Counted from the stretch's first letter, positions 1-10,045 are shown. The stretch is 64,000 nt of DNA from Nocardia vulneris (GCF_001613425.1 NZ_BDCI01000010.1:1-64000); one strand, 5' to 3'. The notes: a model not told the origin generated them from the letters alone. Program-made: numbers and translations.

Positions 1-91
1 ACGCCGAAGCGGGTGCGAGAACATGGAAATGGTGCGGGAAGCCATACGCGGAGCGGGCGGCGCTTGCGTGGTGCGTGACGTCGAGTTGTAA
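1..91 (+). CDS. Possible 3' end of an unidentified gene, cut by the window edge
   Basis: One frame is open from base 2 to a TAA at 89-91, giving about 29 residues that end in a mixed, protein-like sequence (ending ACVVRDVEL). The other two frames of this strand close early. No start, domain or partner can be seen and the family is not recognised. It may equally be chance openness in GC-rich DNA. It lies just before the first 81-bp hairpin repeat. Confidence 0.3.
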   Translation, partial: RRSGCENMEMVREAIRGAGGACVVRDVEL

Positions 92-148
92 GGAGTTGGT
101 GCAGTGGACTTTCGGGTGCCCGTGCGGCGCCGACGCGCCGCAGTTTTG

Positions 149-229
149 CTGGACGGGTGATCACCAGGTAATCCTGGCGGCATCGTGCGAGAGGCCTGCA
201 ACACCATTACCTGGTGATCAATCGTCCAG
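149..229. repeat. 81-bp hairpin repeat, copy 1
   Basis: Two 24-bp arms (149-172 and 206-229) are inverted repeats around a 33-bp spacer. In this copy the left arm carries three differing bases (CTGGACGGG against CTGGACGAT), so the stem is imperfect. The same unit recurs at 823-903 with an identical spacer, and the bases just outside (GCCGCAGT/CTTTGCTGG-like) are also similar. A short palindromic element of this kind could be a REP/MITE-like mobile repeat or an RNA hairpin. No transposase is nearby. Confidence 0.8.
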
Positions 230-277
230 TAGTAATCGCGAGTCGGTGTCCGGGACCGGGCCTGGTGCATAGGATCG

Positions 278-721
278 GTGATCGTGGCGAGTGCTGGATC
301 CGCACCCTCTGCCTTGATCGGTAGCCGCAAGTTCGATGACCGCAACGGGGTGCCCGTGACGGTCGAAGTCGATCAGCCCGTCTACGACGACGTCAACGGA
401 TGCTGGCGTTGCGTCTGGCGGATCGGTGGACTGGGGCGCAGCGTCGAACCGTTCGACGGATTCGGCCTGGGCGAGGACTCGATGGAAGCCCTGATGTGCG
501 GGCTGTGGGGTGTGGAAGCGGTTCTGAGCAGCCCGAACAACAACCCGCCGATTACCCGGCACGGCAGTACCGACTTGGGGCTGCCGCGCCACTCGACCCC
601 GCCGCTGTCCGACGAACAACGCAGCCTGTTCGAAGGCCTGCTGCTCCCCGCAAGTGATACGAGGCCGGGTCTTCGGCACCCTCTCTGGCGGAACTCCCGC
701 TCGGTATCTCGGTGTCATTGA
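278..721 (+). CDS. Small actinobacterial protein, DUF6968-like
   Basis: 147 residues from a GTG (an alternative GTG at 284 sits better behind AGGA at 271-274). The N-terminal 75 residues look like a genuine protein: an RKFDDRNG stretch, then a WRCVWRIGGL strand and a FDGFGLGEDSMEAL helix. From memory this resembles the small DUF6968 family of Nocardia-type bacteria; function unknown. The last 20 residues are Arg/Ser-rich and look like a lost frame. A second open frame begins at 654, so a frameshift near 650 is possible. The gene is bracketed by the two 81-bp hairpin repeats, as if carried by or inserted between them. Confidence 0.5.
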   Translation: MIVASAGSAPSALIGSRKFDDRNGVPVTVEVDQPVYDDVNGCWRCVWRIGGLGRSVEPFDGFGLGEDSMEALMCGLWGVEAVLSSPNNNPPITRHGSTDLGLPRHSTPPLSDEQRSLFEGLLLPASDTRPGLRHPLWRNSRSVSRCH

Positions 722-822
722 GGCAGTGGCAGATTCCGCGGTGACGGCTGCTCTACCCTGGCCGTCAGCCGCAACTACGGACGCAGACCTCGACGCGCCG
801 ACGGCGTCCCGCCGCAGTCTTG

Positions 823-903
823 CTGGACGATTGATCACCAGGTAATCCTGGCGGCATCGTGCGAGAGGCCTGCAACACCATTACCTGGTGATCAATCGTC
901 CAG
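823..903. repeat. 81-bp hairpin repeat, copy 2
   Basis: Perfect 24-bp inverted repeat (823-846 with 880-903) around the same 33-bp spacer as copy 1. The two copies are 674 bp apart in direct orientation. The perfect stem suggests this copy is newer or under selection. It lies 29 bp beyond the 3' end of the TetR-type gene on the opposite strand, so it could also act as a transcript end for that gene. Confidence 0.85.
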
Positions 904-931
904 TCGACCCGAAACTGCTTGGGTGGCAAGG

Positions 932-2479
<1,548 letters not shown>

Positions 2480-2493
2480 GCGCGAATCCTAGC

Positions 2494-2544
2494 TTGACAA
2501 ACAGTGCTCGCGACGACCATCGTTCTGAACGATCAGTGATCGTT
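2494..2544 (+). promoter_or_regulatory. Promoter and operator between the TetR gene and its divergent neighbour
   Basis: A TTGACA-like -35 lies at 2494-2499, with a weak CATCGT -10 about 18 bp later. Just downstream is a perfect palindrome, AACGATCA-G-TGATCGTT (2528-2544), a typical size for a TetR half-site pair. A related GATCGGTGATCG follows at 2547. Bound protein here would block transcription of the gene at 2577 and probably of the regulator itself. The assignment is inference from position and symmetry. Confidence 0.6.
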
Positions 2545-2576
2545 ACGATCGGTGATCGCGATACGAGAGGTCGAAC

Positions 2577-3194
2577 ATGAGCAATGTGGTGGTATTCGGC
2601 GCCGCTGGCCGGGCGGGACAGCACATCGCGACGGAGGCACACAACGCCGGGCACACGGTGACCGCCGCCGTGCGAAATCCCGCAAAGCTGTCGGGACCGT
2701 TCCGGGTGGTGCGCGCCGACATCCGCGACCCGGACAGTGTGCGGGCCGCGGTGGCGGGCAACGACGTCGTGGTCAGCGCGATCGGACCGTCCGGCCGGCA
2801 CGCCGACGGCTTGTATTCGGCGGGCGCCCGCGCCCTGGTGTCGGCGATGCGCGAGACGGACGTGCACCGCCTCATCGCCATCACCTCCAGCGGTGTCCGC
2901 GGTGACGATCTGAACCAACCGCTCTGGTATCGCCTCGTGGCGAGAACCTTGATGCGCGAGCTCTACGGCGACATGCGCCTGATGGAAACGATCGTCCGGG
3001 ACAGCGGCCTCGACTGGACTTTCGTGCGCCCTGCCCGTCTCACCGATGCTCTGCCGACCGGCACCTGTCGCGTCCAGGATGGCGAAAACCCCAGCGACGG
3101 TCGGCAACTCTCGCGCACCGACCTGGCCCGGTTCATCACCGCCGAACTGGACGCACCGCAGTGGATTCGCCGAACCCCTACGCTCGCACAGTGA
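2577..3194 (+). CDS. NAD(P)-binding oxidoreductase, NmrA/BVR-B-like atypical SDR
   Basis: 205 residues. The N-terminus has the Rossmann glycine motif of atypical SDRs (VVVFGAAGRAGQHI, residues 4-17), then a VVSAIGPSG strand and an IAITSSGVRG strand. Family members bind NAD(P)H and act as flavin/biliverdin reductases, NmrA-like sensors or isomerases; the substrate cannot be read from the sequence. The start follows GAGAGG at a good distance. It is divergent from the TetR-type gene and shares its palindromic operator, so it is the likely regulated target. It ends 6 bp before the convergent MFS gene. Confidence 0.8.
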   Translation: MSNVVVFGAAGRAGQHIATEAHNAGHTVTAAVRNPAKLSGPFRVVRADIRDPDSVRAAVAGNDVVVSAIGPSGRHADGLYSAGARALVSAMRETDVHRLIAITSSGVRGDDLNQPLWYRLVARTLMRELYGDMRLMETIVRDSGLDWTFVRPARLTDALPTGTCRVQDGENPSDGRQLSRTDLARFITAELDAPQWIRRTPTLAQ

Positions 3195-3200
3195 TCGGCG

Positions 3201-4460
3201 CTAATCGTCCAACGCGTGCCTGCCGGTGAGCGGCCCCCACACCCCGACCAGGGTGACCATCGCGAGCAGGGCCACGGTGATCACCGAGAAGACCAGGCCG
3301 GGCCCGCCCGGACGATCGAGCAGCGGCAGCAGCAGGAAAGGCAGCAGCGCCGTGCTGACTTTGGACAGCGAGTAGGTCGCGCCGGATGCGGTGCCGCGCA
3401 CCGCGGTGGGGAACGATTCGGGTAGGTAGGCGTGGATGGCGTCGGAGAAGACGTTGCTGGTGATGGTGAACAGCGCGCCGGAGAGCAGGATCAGCGGCAC
3501 GCTGGTGGCGAAGCCGAAGACCAACCCGAACACCGCCATCAGGGTGGCGGTGCCCATCACCAGATGTTTTCGTTCGAATCGCTCCATCAGCGGGATGGCG
3601 AGCAGTGAACCCAGCGGATAGCCGAGATAGGTGATGGCCAGGTAGCTCAGCGAGGTCACCACCTCGAATCCCTTGCGGTCCAACACGAGTACGGCCAGCG
3701 TGCCGAAACCGTAGTACCCGAAGACCTGCAGGATCATCACCGCCGAAAACAGCGTGGTGCGTGCGCGATACGGCGGCCGCAGGATCGCGCGGAAGGGCAG
3801 CGCGCCCTCCTTCTGTTCTTGCCGGGCCAGCCAGCGTGGCGATTCGGGCATGTTCCGGCGCGCGACGACCACCACCGCGGCGCCGAGCCCGCCGATCACG
3901 AACAGCCAGCGCCAGCCGTCGACGCCGAAGGGCTGCAACGGAACCAGCCATTTGGCGAGGAATCCGACGGTGGGCACGGCGCAGAAGCCGATGGTGTAGG
4001 CCGTGGCGATCATGCGGCCACGCACCTGTGGCGGAACGACTTCGGACAAATAGGTATCGGAGACCGTCATCTCGGCGCCGATACCGAGCCCGGCCAGGAA
4101 CCGGGTCGCCATCAGGAAGGCGACGTTCGGGCTGAACGCGCCGAGCAGGGTGAAGCCGGAGTACAGCGCGATGTTGATCATGAACATCCGGCGCCGGCCG
4201 AACACGTCGGACAACCGGCCGATCACCAGCGCACCCAGGAACTGTCCCGCGAACGCCGACCCGACGATGCCGCTGAGCTGGAAGGTGGACAGATGCAGTT
4301 CTTGCTTCAGCACGCCGGTGATGGTCCCCGCGAGGAACAGCTCGTAGAGGTCGAAGAACAACCCCGCGCCGACGAGGACAACCAGTTTGCGATGGATGGG
4401 ACGAACCGGCAGTTCGTCGAGACGCAGCCGCTCGCGCCCGACATCGGAAGCAGTTGTCAT
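3201..4460 (-). CDS. Major facilitator superfamily transporter (sugar/organic acid porter type)
   Basis: 419 residues with about 12 hydrophobic segments. The conserved loop after TM2 is present (GRLSDVFGRRRMF), as is an acidic/Arg motif in the FLAGLGIGAEM stretch (the R-x3-G-x-G-x-E pattern of the sugar-porter and metabolite:H+ symporter families). The second half has RFERKH after TM8. It should move a small organic solute by proton coupling across the inner membrane; the substrate is not deducible. The start is ATG behind GGAG. It is convergent with the NAD(P)-binding gene and divergent from the VOC gene. Confidence 0.85.
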   Translation of the reverse strand: MTTASDVGRERLRLDELPVRPIHRKLVVLVGAGLFFDLYELFLAGTITGVLKQELHLSTFQLSGIVGSAFAGQFLGALVIGRLSDVFGRRRMFMINIALYSGFTLLGAFSPNVAFLMATRFLAGLGIGAEMTVSDTYLSEVVPPQVRGRMIATAYTIGFCAVPTVGFLAKWLVPLQPFGVDGWRWLFVIGGLGAAVVVVARRNMPESPRWLARQEQKEGALPFRAILRPPYRARTTLFSAVMILQVFGYYGFGTLAVLVLDRKGFEVVTSLSYLAITYLGYPLGSLLAIPLMERFERKHLVMGTATLMAVFGLVFGFATSVPLILLSGALFTITSNVFSDAIHAYLPESFPTAVRGTASGATYSLSKVSTALLPFLLLPLLDRPGGPGLVFSVITVALLAMVTLVGVWGPLTGRHALDD

Positions 4461-4655
4461 GCCGCCATACTCCTGATCAACCCCCCTTGCGGCAACTAAT
4501 CCGCGTCATATCAGGGATTTGTGCCGTTTGTACTCCGACAGTGGGTGCACAACAGCGGATTCCGCTGCCCGGCGGGGCGGCCTGGTGGTTGACTTGCCGT
4601 GCGCCGGGCCGCCCCGGCCACGTCGCAGCAACCCGAGGTCAAGGAGGCCACGGAC

Positions 4656-5459
4656 ATGCCCACTCATGAAGGAAGCTGGCCGCAGGGAACGCCGTGTTGG
4701 GTCGACAGTCAGGTCGACGACACCGCAGCCGCCCGCGAATTCTATGGCGATCTGTTCGGCTGGGAAGTCGTGGACAGCCCGCCGGACGCGGGCGGATATC
4801 TGATGGCGCTACGTCACGGCAAGCCCGCCGCGGCCATCGGACCCAAGCCTGCGGGCATGGCGATGCCCTCGGTGTGGACCACCTACTTCGCCGCGGACAG
4901 CGCCGACGAGATCGCCGAAAAGATCACCGCGGCAGGCGGTTCGGTGGTCATGCCGCCGTTCGATGTGCTGGATGCCGGCCGGATGTGTATCGCCGCGGAT
5001 CTGGTGGGCGCGGTCTTCGGCGTGTGGGAAGCCAAGGCGCACAACGGCGCCGAGATCTGCAACGAAGACGGCGCCTACTGCTGGAACGAGCTGCACACCG
5101 ACCGCTATAAGCAGTCGCAGGAGTTCTACGCGGCCGTATTCGGTTGGCATTACACCGAAATCGGTGACGGCAACTTCGTCTACTCCACCTTCGGCCTGAC
5201 GCCGGAAGGCGATCCGGTCGGTGGGGTCAACGACGCGAGTAAGACGCCCGGTGATGCTCCGTCGTTCTGGCTGACCTGGTTCCAGGTCGACAACACCGAC
5301 GCGACCCTGGCCAAAGCGACCGAATTGGGCGCCACGGTCCTGATGGGGCCCGATGACAGCCAGTTCGGGCGGATGAGTGTGCTGCAGGGTCCGCAGGGCG
5401 AGGCGTTCGGTGTCATCGATCCCGCGACGACGGCGGCCGCACCGCCGACGGGTGCTTAG
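4656..5459 (+). CDS. Two-domain VOC (glyoxalase/dioxygenase fold) protein, CFP32-like
   Basis: 267 residues from the ATG at 4656, chosen because AAGGAGG lies 8 bp before it; the frame stays open upstream to 4599 without a better start. There are two VOC repeats: residues 10-125 (GTPCWVDSQVDDTAAAREFY, then DAGRMCIAADL) and residues 135-257 (CWNELHTDRYKQSQEFYAAV, then FGRMSVLQGPQGEAFGV). The arrangement and opening match the M. tuberculosis Rv0577/CFP32 type of antigen. Such proteins bind small ligands or metals; the reaction is unproven. The stop codon overlaps that of the convergent gene by 3 bp. Confidence 0.85.
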   Translation: MPTHEGSWPQGTPCWVDSQVDDTAAAREFYGDLFGWEVVDSPPDAGGYLMALRHGKPAAAIGPKPAGMAMPSVWTTYFAADSADEIAEKITAAGGSVVMPPFDVLDAGRMCIAADLVGAVFGVWEAKAHNGAEICNEDGAYCWNELHTDRYKQSQEFYAAVFGWHYTEIGDGNFVYSTFGLTPEGDPVGGVNDASKTPGDAPSFWLTWFQVDNTDATLAKATELGATVLMGPDDSQFGRMSVLQGPQGEAFGVIDPATTAAAPPTGA

Positions 5460-5923
5460 CGCCGGCGCAATCCGGTCGCCGCGGTCGCGGTGAATTCCGC
5501 GGCCGTGGCGGCTCGGGCCAGGTCGACGTCATCGGGTGCGGCGGCCGCCCGCTCCGCCGCGCGCACCGCTCGCTCGGCTTCGAGCACGCCGAGGAGGCTG
5601 TCGGTGGCCTTCTCGGCGGCGAGGATGGCGGTGTAGGCGGCCTTGGCGGCGTCCGCCGCGGCGCGCGCCGCTTCGACGGTGGTCGTCGCGGTGTCACTGT
5701 GCAGGCCGGGTTTCGCCTTCGGCGCCGCCGCGGCCCCGCCGGGACGGACCGCTCGCTCCCGGGCCTGAGCACTGTCGGTGCGTTGCTGCGCCTGCTCGAT
5801 CAGGGCGTTGCGGGTGGTCGCGTCGGTGGCACCGCGGTCCTGGGCGAGCGCGACACCGGCTCCCGGCAGGAGCAGCGCGGCACCGATGACCGTGGCGACA
5901 ATCCGGGCGCGAACACAACGCAT
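5456..5923 (-). CDS. Secreted Ala-rich hypothetical protein
   Basis: 155 residues from the ATG at 5923, preferred because GGAG precedes it; an in-frame ATG five codons upstream (5938) is an alternative. An N-terminal signal peptide is clear: RARIVATVIGAALLLPGAGV, with likely cleavage after ALA. The mature part is very rich in Ala with regularly spaced Glu/Arg/Lys and should form long helices, possibly a coiled coil. No family was recognised. Its stop overlaps the stop of the VOC gene. Confidence 0.65.
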   Translation of the reverse strand: MRCVRARIVATVIGAALLLPGAGVALAQDRGATDATTRNALIEQAQQRTDSAQARERAVRPGGAAAAPKAKPGLHSDTATTTVEAARAAADAAKAAYTAILAAEKATDSLLGVLEAERAVRAAERAAAAPDDVDLARAATAAEFTATAATGLRRR

Positions 5924-6023
5924 TGCGGCTCCATCCATCGAAGTAGACCAAGCAGTCTGCTAAACGGTACTGTCCCCCTGCCTGATTTGCGGAGATCTCG
6001 GACGGGCGTGCCGGAAACGGCAG

Positions 6024-6686
6024 TCACCGCGGGTGCCGCGGGACCAGGCCGTGCTGATGGGCGTAGACCACCGCGTGGATGCGGTCGCGCACCCCGAGCT
6101 TGGCCAGCACCCGCGAGACGTGCGTCTTGACCGTCTCGTCGCCGACCCCGAGCGTGCTCGCGATCTCGGCGTTGCTGCGCGCGTCGGCGAGCAAGAGCAG
6201 CACCTCGAGCTCGCGCGCGGTCAGCTGCGCCACCTCCGGCGGGGTCTGCGGGGGAGCGATGCTGTGCGCGAACCGGGCGACCAGGCGCTTGGTCATCGAG
6301 GGATCGATCAGCGCGTCGCCGCGGGCGGCGATGCGGATGGCCGCGAGGAGTTCTTCCGGCGGCAGGCTCTTCAAGAGAAAGCCACTCGCGCCCGCCTGTA
6401 GCGCCCGGTAGAGGTTGGCGTCGCTGTCGTAGGTGGTGAGCACCAAGACGTAGGTGCCGCCCGCCGCCACGATGGCCTCGGTCGCCGCGAGGCCGTCCAG
6501 CTTGGGCATCCGGACGTCGAGGATCGCGACATCCGGTCGCAGCCGGGCGGTTTCGGCGATGGCGGTGCGGCCGTCACTCACCTCGGCGACACAGTCGAGG
6601 TCGTCCTGGCTGTCGACCACGGCGCGCAGGCCCGAGCGGAACATGCTGTGGTCGTCGGCGATCAACACGCGGATCTGGTTGTTCAC
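6024..6686 (-). CDS. NarL/LuxR-family response regulator
   Basis: 220 residues. The receiver domain (4-120) has the acidic pair D11/D12, phospho-acceptor D57 in AILDVRMP, T85 and K106 (GFLLKSL). The LuxR-type helix-turn-helix (about 150-212) contains LTARELEVLLLLA and TVKTHVSRVLAKLGVRDR. It is the DNA-binding output of the kinase encoded just upstream: its GTG start overlaps the kinase stop by 4 bp (GTGA), so the two are translationally coupled. Signal and targets are unknown; actinomycetes carry many such pairs. Confidence 0.92.
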   Translation of the reverse strand: MNNQIRVLIADDHSMFRSGLRAVVDSQDDLDCVAEVSDGRTAIAETARLRPDVAILDVRMPKLDGLAATEAIVAAGGTYVLVLTTYDSDANLYRALQAGASGFLLKSLPPEELLAAIRIAARGDALIDPSMTKRLVARFAHSIAPPQTPPEVAQLTARELEVLLLLADARSNAEIASTLGVGDETVKTHVSRVLAKLGVRDRIHAVVYAHQHGLVPRHPR

Positions 6687-7942
6687 GATCCTCCGATCGC
6701 CACGGAAACCTCGGTGTGCCAGTGCGTTCCGTCCTGGTCCGGGCCGTACTCCAGTTTGCCGTCGAAAAGCTCCGCGCGCCTGCGCATGCCACCGAGGCCG
6801 CGAGGCGCCGCGTTGTCGGAGATCGCAGGCGGGTGCGGCAGCGGGTTGCTCGCGCGGATGGTGACTCGTTTGGGACGGTAGCTCACCTCCAGTCGCGCCT
6901 GTGCGCCGTCGCCGTGGCGCAGCGCGTTGGTCAGCATCTCCTGCACGATGCGGTAGAGCGTGATGTCGAGCGAATCCGGTAGTGCGACAACAGGACCGGT
7001 CACGCTCACCGCGACGGTCAACCCGGCCGCGCGGACGTGCTCGACGAGCCGGTCGACATCGGCCAGCCCCGGTTGCCGCTGGCCGTCGTCGTCGCGGCCG
7101 TGCAGCAGATCCAGTTGGCGGCGCAGGTCCTCCATCGCCGCACGGCTACTCGACTCCACGGCCGTGAGCGAGCGGGTCGCGGCCGTATTCGTGGTGCCCG
7201 CCAAGGCCATTCGGGCTGCGCCCGCGTGAATACCGATGGCGCTGACGTGGTGCGAGATCACGTCGTGCAGGTCGCGCGCGATGGCGGCGCGTTCCTCGGT
7301 CACCACGCGTTCCAGCGCGACCTGATGCTCCTGCTGACGCAGTTTCGCGCGCTGCTCCAGATCGGCGATATACGCGCCGCGCGCCGCCGTGTACCGGCCG
7401 ACCAGCCAGGGCACGCACCCGGCCGAAATCGTTCCGGCGAGTAGCAGGAGCCAATCGACGGAAGCGCCGCCGCGCGCCAGCAGGCGTGCGACAGTGACGC
7501 CCGCGCACAGGGCGAGCATGGTGAGCACCGATGTCGAACCGGCCAGCCAGGCGCCCGCCCGATACCCGGCGACCAGGAAGCCGACATCGGCGAAGCGCGG
7601 TCCGAACCCGTGATGGATCAGCAGCAGCGTGGCGAGCAACCGCACCACGACGTGGACCAGCGCGACCACGCCCGCGGTGCGCGGTGGCGCGGCCAGGGCG
7701 AGGTCGGCCGCGACGATGCAGGTCACCGCGGCGGCGGTCTGCCACGGCGCGACCGCGAACACGCCGCCGAACCCGAGCACCGTCGCGTCGACCACCGCGG
7801 CCGCCACGGCGACGATGACCGATTGGCGGGCGAGTGACCTGCTCACATCCAACAGTTCGCCACCGCCTTCGTGTTGATCCAGCGTCCGATCGTAGCCAGG
7901 CCCGCCGCTGTGCCTACGCAACTGTGCCCGCGAAACGGCCAC
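6683..7942 (-). CDS. Sensor histidine kinase of the HisKA_3 (NarX/DesK) type
   Basis: Up to 419 residues from a GTG at 7942 behind a GGGGGA tract; another GTG at 7846 would give 387 residues. Membrane segments occupy about 40-185. The dimerisation/phospho-acceptor box is AIARDLHDVISHHVSAIG with H226. The HATPase domain has the N-box (MLTNALRHGDG) and a short G-box (RGLGGMRRRAEL). It should phosphorylate the response regulator at 6024-6686, with which it is coupled. The sensor part is only membrane helices, so a membrane or envelope signal is likely. Confidence 0.88.
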   Translation of the reverse strand: MAVSRAQLRRHSGGPGYDRTLDQHEGGGELLDVSRSLARQSVIVAVAAAVVDATVLGFGGVFAVAPWQTAAAVTCIVAADLALAAPPRTAGVVALVHVVVRLLATLLLIHHGFGPRFADVGFLVAGYRAGAWLAGSTSVLTMLALCAGVTVARLLARGGASVDWLLLLAGTISAGCVPWLVGRYTAARGAYIADLEQRAKLRQQEHQVALERVVTEERAAIARDLHDVISHHVSAIGIHAGAARMALAGTTNTAATRSLTAVESSSRAAMEDLRRQLDLLHGRDDDGQRQPGLADVDRLVEHVRAAGLTVAVSVTGPVVALPDSLDITLYRIVQEMLTNALRHGDGAQARLEVSYRPKRVTIRASNPLPHPPAISDNAAPRGLGGMRRRAELFDGKLEYGPDQDGTHWHTEVSVAIGGS

Positions 7943-8048
7943 GTCGCGTCCCCCGCGGGAGGGATCTCGCCTCCCTCGTCGGCGCGATGTTTACGCAGGC
8001 CAGCGGTCGTATCGTCGAAAAGCGACAGCAGACGGTGAAGGAGATCTC

Positions 8049-8096
8049 ATGATCGAGCGTCGAGTGTGGCCGAGGGTCGGCGAGGTGGCGTCGTGA
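8049..8096 (+). CDS. Candidate 15-codon leader ORF overlapping the hydroxylase gene
   Basis: ATG at 8049 follows an excellent Shine-Dalgarno AAGGAG (8038-8043). It reads MIERRVWPRVGEVAS and stops at TGA 8094-8096, which overlaps the GTG start of the next gene (GTGA at 8093-8096). The strong ribosome site belongs to this short ORF, so the hydroxylase is probably translated by coupling. It is too short for any family assignment. Confidence 0.5.
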   Translation: MIERRVWPRVGEVAS

Positions 8097-8992
8097 ATTC
8101 TGTGGAGTTGCTCAGCTATGCCATTCCGGCATTCGCGATATTGATGGCGGTGGAGTGGATCGCATATCGCCGTGATCCCGACCGTGCCGAGAACGCCGGG
8201 GCGGGCCGGGACACCGTGTCCAACGTGGCGACGTTCACGCTCGGCAGGCTGGTGAAGCCACTGATGCAGTACGTGCTGCCGTTCTCGGCCGTGGTCGGCG
8301 CGGCCGCGATCACGCCGCTGCACCTGTCTCCGAAGTCCTGGTGGGTGTGGGTGCTCGGCCTGGTCGTCACCGACTTCTGCTACTACTGGGCGCACCGTGC
8401 CGATCACCGGGTCCGAATCATGTGGACCGCGCACAGCGTGCACCATTCCAGCGAGTACTTCAATCTCTCCACGGCGATCCGCCTGCCGTGGCTGCACCCG
8501 GCGGCCACCCTGCTGCGCGGATTGGCTTGGGTCCCCGCGGCGTTGCTCGGTTTTCCGGCCTGGATGATCTTCGTGCTGCAGAGCATCGGCCTGCTCTACC
8601 AGTTCCCGATCCACACCCAGCGCATCAAGACCCTGCCGCGCCCGATCGAGTTCCTGTTCAACACCCCGGCGCACCACCGCATCCATCACGGCTCCAACCA
8701 GCCGTATATCGACAAGAACTACGGCGGCATCCTCATCGTCTGGGACCGCATGTTCGGCAGTTTCGCCGCCGAGTCCGAGCCGATCCGCTACGGCCTCACC
8801 AAGAACATCGGCACCGACAATCCGCTGAAGGTCAACTATCACGAGCTGGCCGGGCTGGTTCGTGATGTCCGCGGCGCTCGCACCTGGCGTGGCCGCCTCG
8901 GTTACATCTTCGGGCCGCCCGGCTGGACCGAGTTCCCCGCTGCCGCCGAACCCGTTGCGGCGCAACCGGAGAAGTCGATCCAGCTCGCCTGA
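8093..8992 (+). CDS. Membrane fatty acid hydroxylase / sterol desaturase family protein
   Basis: 299 residues from the GTG at 8093. There are four to five membrane helices and the three histidine clusters of the di-iron family: HRADH (HxxxH), HSVHH (HxxHH) and HHRIHH plus a later H. These ligate a di-iron centre on the cytoplasmic face that hydroxylates or desaturates lipids with O2. The substrate is unknown; in actinomycetes such enzymes modify fatty acids, sterols or carotenoids. It is divergent from the two-component system and convergent with the SnoaL-like gene. Confidence 0.88.
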   Translation: MNSVELLSYAIPAFAILMAVEWIAYRRDPDRAENAGAGRDTVSNVATFTLGRLVKPLMQYVLPFSAVVGAAAITPLHLSPKSWWVWVLGLVVTDFCYYWAHRADHRVRIMWTAHSVHHSSEYFNLSTAIRLPWLHPAATLLRGLAWVPAALLGFPAWMIFVLQSIGLLYQFPIHTQRIKTLPRPIEFLFNTPAHHRIHHGSNQPYIDKNYGGILIVWDRMFGSFAAESEPIRYGLTKNIGTDNPLKVNYHELAGLVRDVRGARTWRGRLGYIFGPPGWTEFPAAAEPVAAQPEKSIQLA

Positions 8993-8998
8993 CGCGAG

Positions 8999-9805
8999 TC
9001 AGTGCTGATCGAGGAAGAAGCGCACGGACGCGATATGCGGTGAGCCCGCGGTGAAGTCGACGAACACGACACCGCGGGCTTCGCCGATCCGGACGCTCGC
9101 GCTGACGGTGCGGCCCGCCGCGATCAGCTTGCTCCACCGCATGTTTCGCGCCCGGTTCGTGAACTCCTCGAGCGAAACCGGTGTGCCCGCAGGCAATTCG
9201 ACGACGGCGTAATGGCCGAGCAGACCGCGGACGCGGGCGATATCGGTGCTGCCCGCGGCGGCGAAAAGGCGTGCCGCCGTGCGCTTGCCCGCCGTGCCGA
9301 CGCCGCCGAGTGCCCGCATCATGCCGAGCGCTCCGGTGACTCCCTGGTTGGTGATCAGTTGCGGTCCGAGTTGCAGCCCCGCGCCCACTCCGCGCGGCCC
9401 GGTGCGCAGGAGTTGCCCGATCATCGGGCCGAGTTCCCAGTGCGCGGCGAGGTGCGCGATCTTCCACTCGCCGTGCTGCTCGGTGAGCTGGTAGCGCAGG
9501 TGCATCGGCACCGACACCCGGGCGCCGGTCGCCATCGTGGTCTGGATGGTCAGATCGCGGACCACCGTCGGCGGCGCCACGATATCGCGATCGACAAGGA
9601 AGGCAATGGAATTCGGCCCGATGAAGGTGTCGTAGAACCGTTCGATGGCAGGCCGGCCGACATGTGGACTCGACCCGACGGGATCGTTGACCTCGGCGTC
9701 GTCCGCGAAAAGCGCGACCCACCCGGACTTGTCGTGCGCGGCCACCGCGCGCGGTGACGCCTGCACGGCCGTCAACAGCTCCGCGGCCGCGGGTTCCAAC
9801 GGCAT
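8999..9805 (-). CDS. Two-domain SnoaL/NTF2-like protein (steroid isomerase fold)
   Basis: 268 residues from the ATG at 9805, chosen for GGAGGAAT directly upstream; the open frame extends to 9841. Residues 1-125 form a SnoaL/NTF2-like domain (WVALFADDAEVNDPVGSSPH, RPAIERFYDTF, WKIAHLAAHWEL). Residues 185-268 look like a second, shorter copy (YAVVELPAGTPVSLEEF). Homologues are often annotated as ketosteroid-isomerase-like or nuclear transport factor 2 fold proteins; no catalytic pair can be named. It is divergent from the SRPBCC-SDR gene, with operator-like site A between them. Confidence 0.75.
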   Translation of the reverse strand: MPLEPAAAELLTAVQASPRAVAAHDKSGWVALFADDAEVNDPVGSSPHVGRPAIERFYDTFIGPNSIAFLVDRDIVAPPTVVRDLTIQTTMATGARVSVPMHLRYQLTEQHGEWKIAHLAAHWELGPMIGQLLRTGPRGVGAGLQLGPQLITNQGVTGALGMMRALGGVGTAGKRTAARLFAAAGSTDIARVRGLLGHYAVVELPAGTPVSLEEFTNRARNMRWSKLIAAGRTVSASVRIGEARGVVFVDFTAGSPHIASVRFFLDQH

Positions 9806-9994
9806 GGCGATTCCTCCGATGTCGGCATTGACTCGACCCATGGTAGAACAAGTTCCAATTCTGGCGCCCGGTTCCGGCCGGGCGGTCGAACCGGGCGCCG
9901 CCGAAGCCGGGGTTCGAGGCCGCCGGCGCCGCAGTGCTCCCGACCGATCGCATCGGTCATGGCGCGATTGTTCTGTCTGCTCGAAAGTTTGCGA

Positions 9995-10016
9995 TCAACG
10001 ATGCATGAACGTTGCA
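9995..10016. promoter_or_regulatory. Tandem 11-bp operator-like repeat, site A
   Basis: Two adjacent 11-mers, TCAACGATGCA (9995-10005) and TGAACGTTGCA (10006-10016), match 8 of 11. They lie 30 bp before the start of the SRPBCC-SDR gene and in the divergent region of the SnoaL gene. The same consensus (on the other strand TGCATCGTTTA) recurs at sites B and C. CarH/LitR MerR-B12 repressors are known to bind 11-bp direct repeats over the promoter, and such a regulator is encoded at 13300-14145. Confidence 0.65.
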
Positions 10017-10045
10017 ATGCGGCAGGACCTCGTTAGAGTCGAGGC

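Noticed and set aside
218..838. Minus-strand 206-residue frame between the hairpin repeats
   Set aside because: It has no start signal or recognisable domain and overlaps the better DUF6968-like frame; it also reads into both hairpins.
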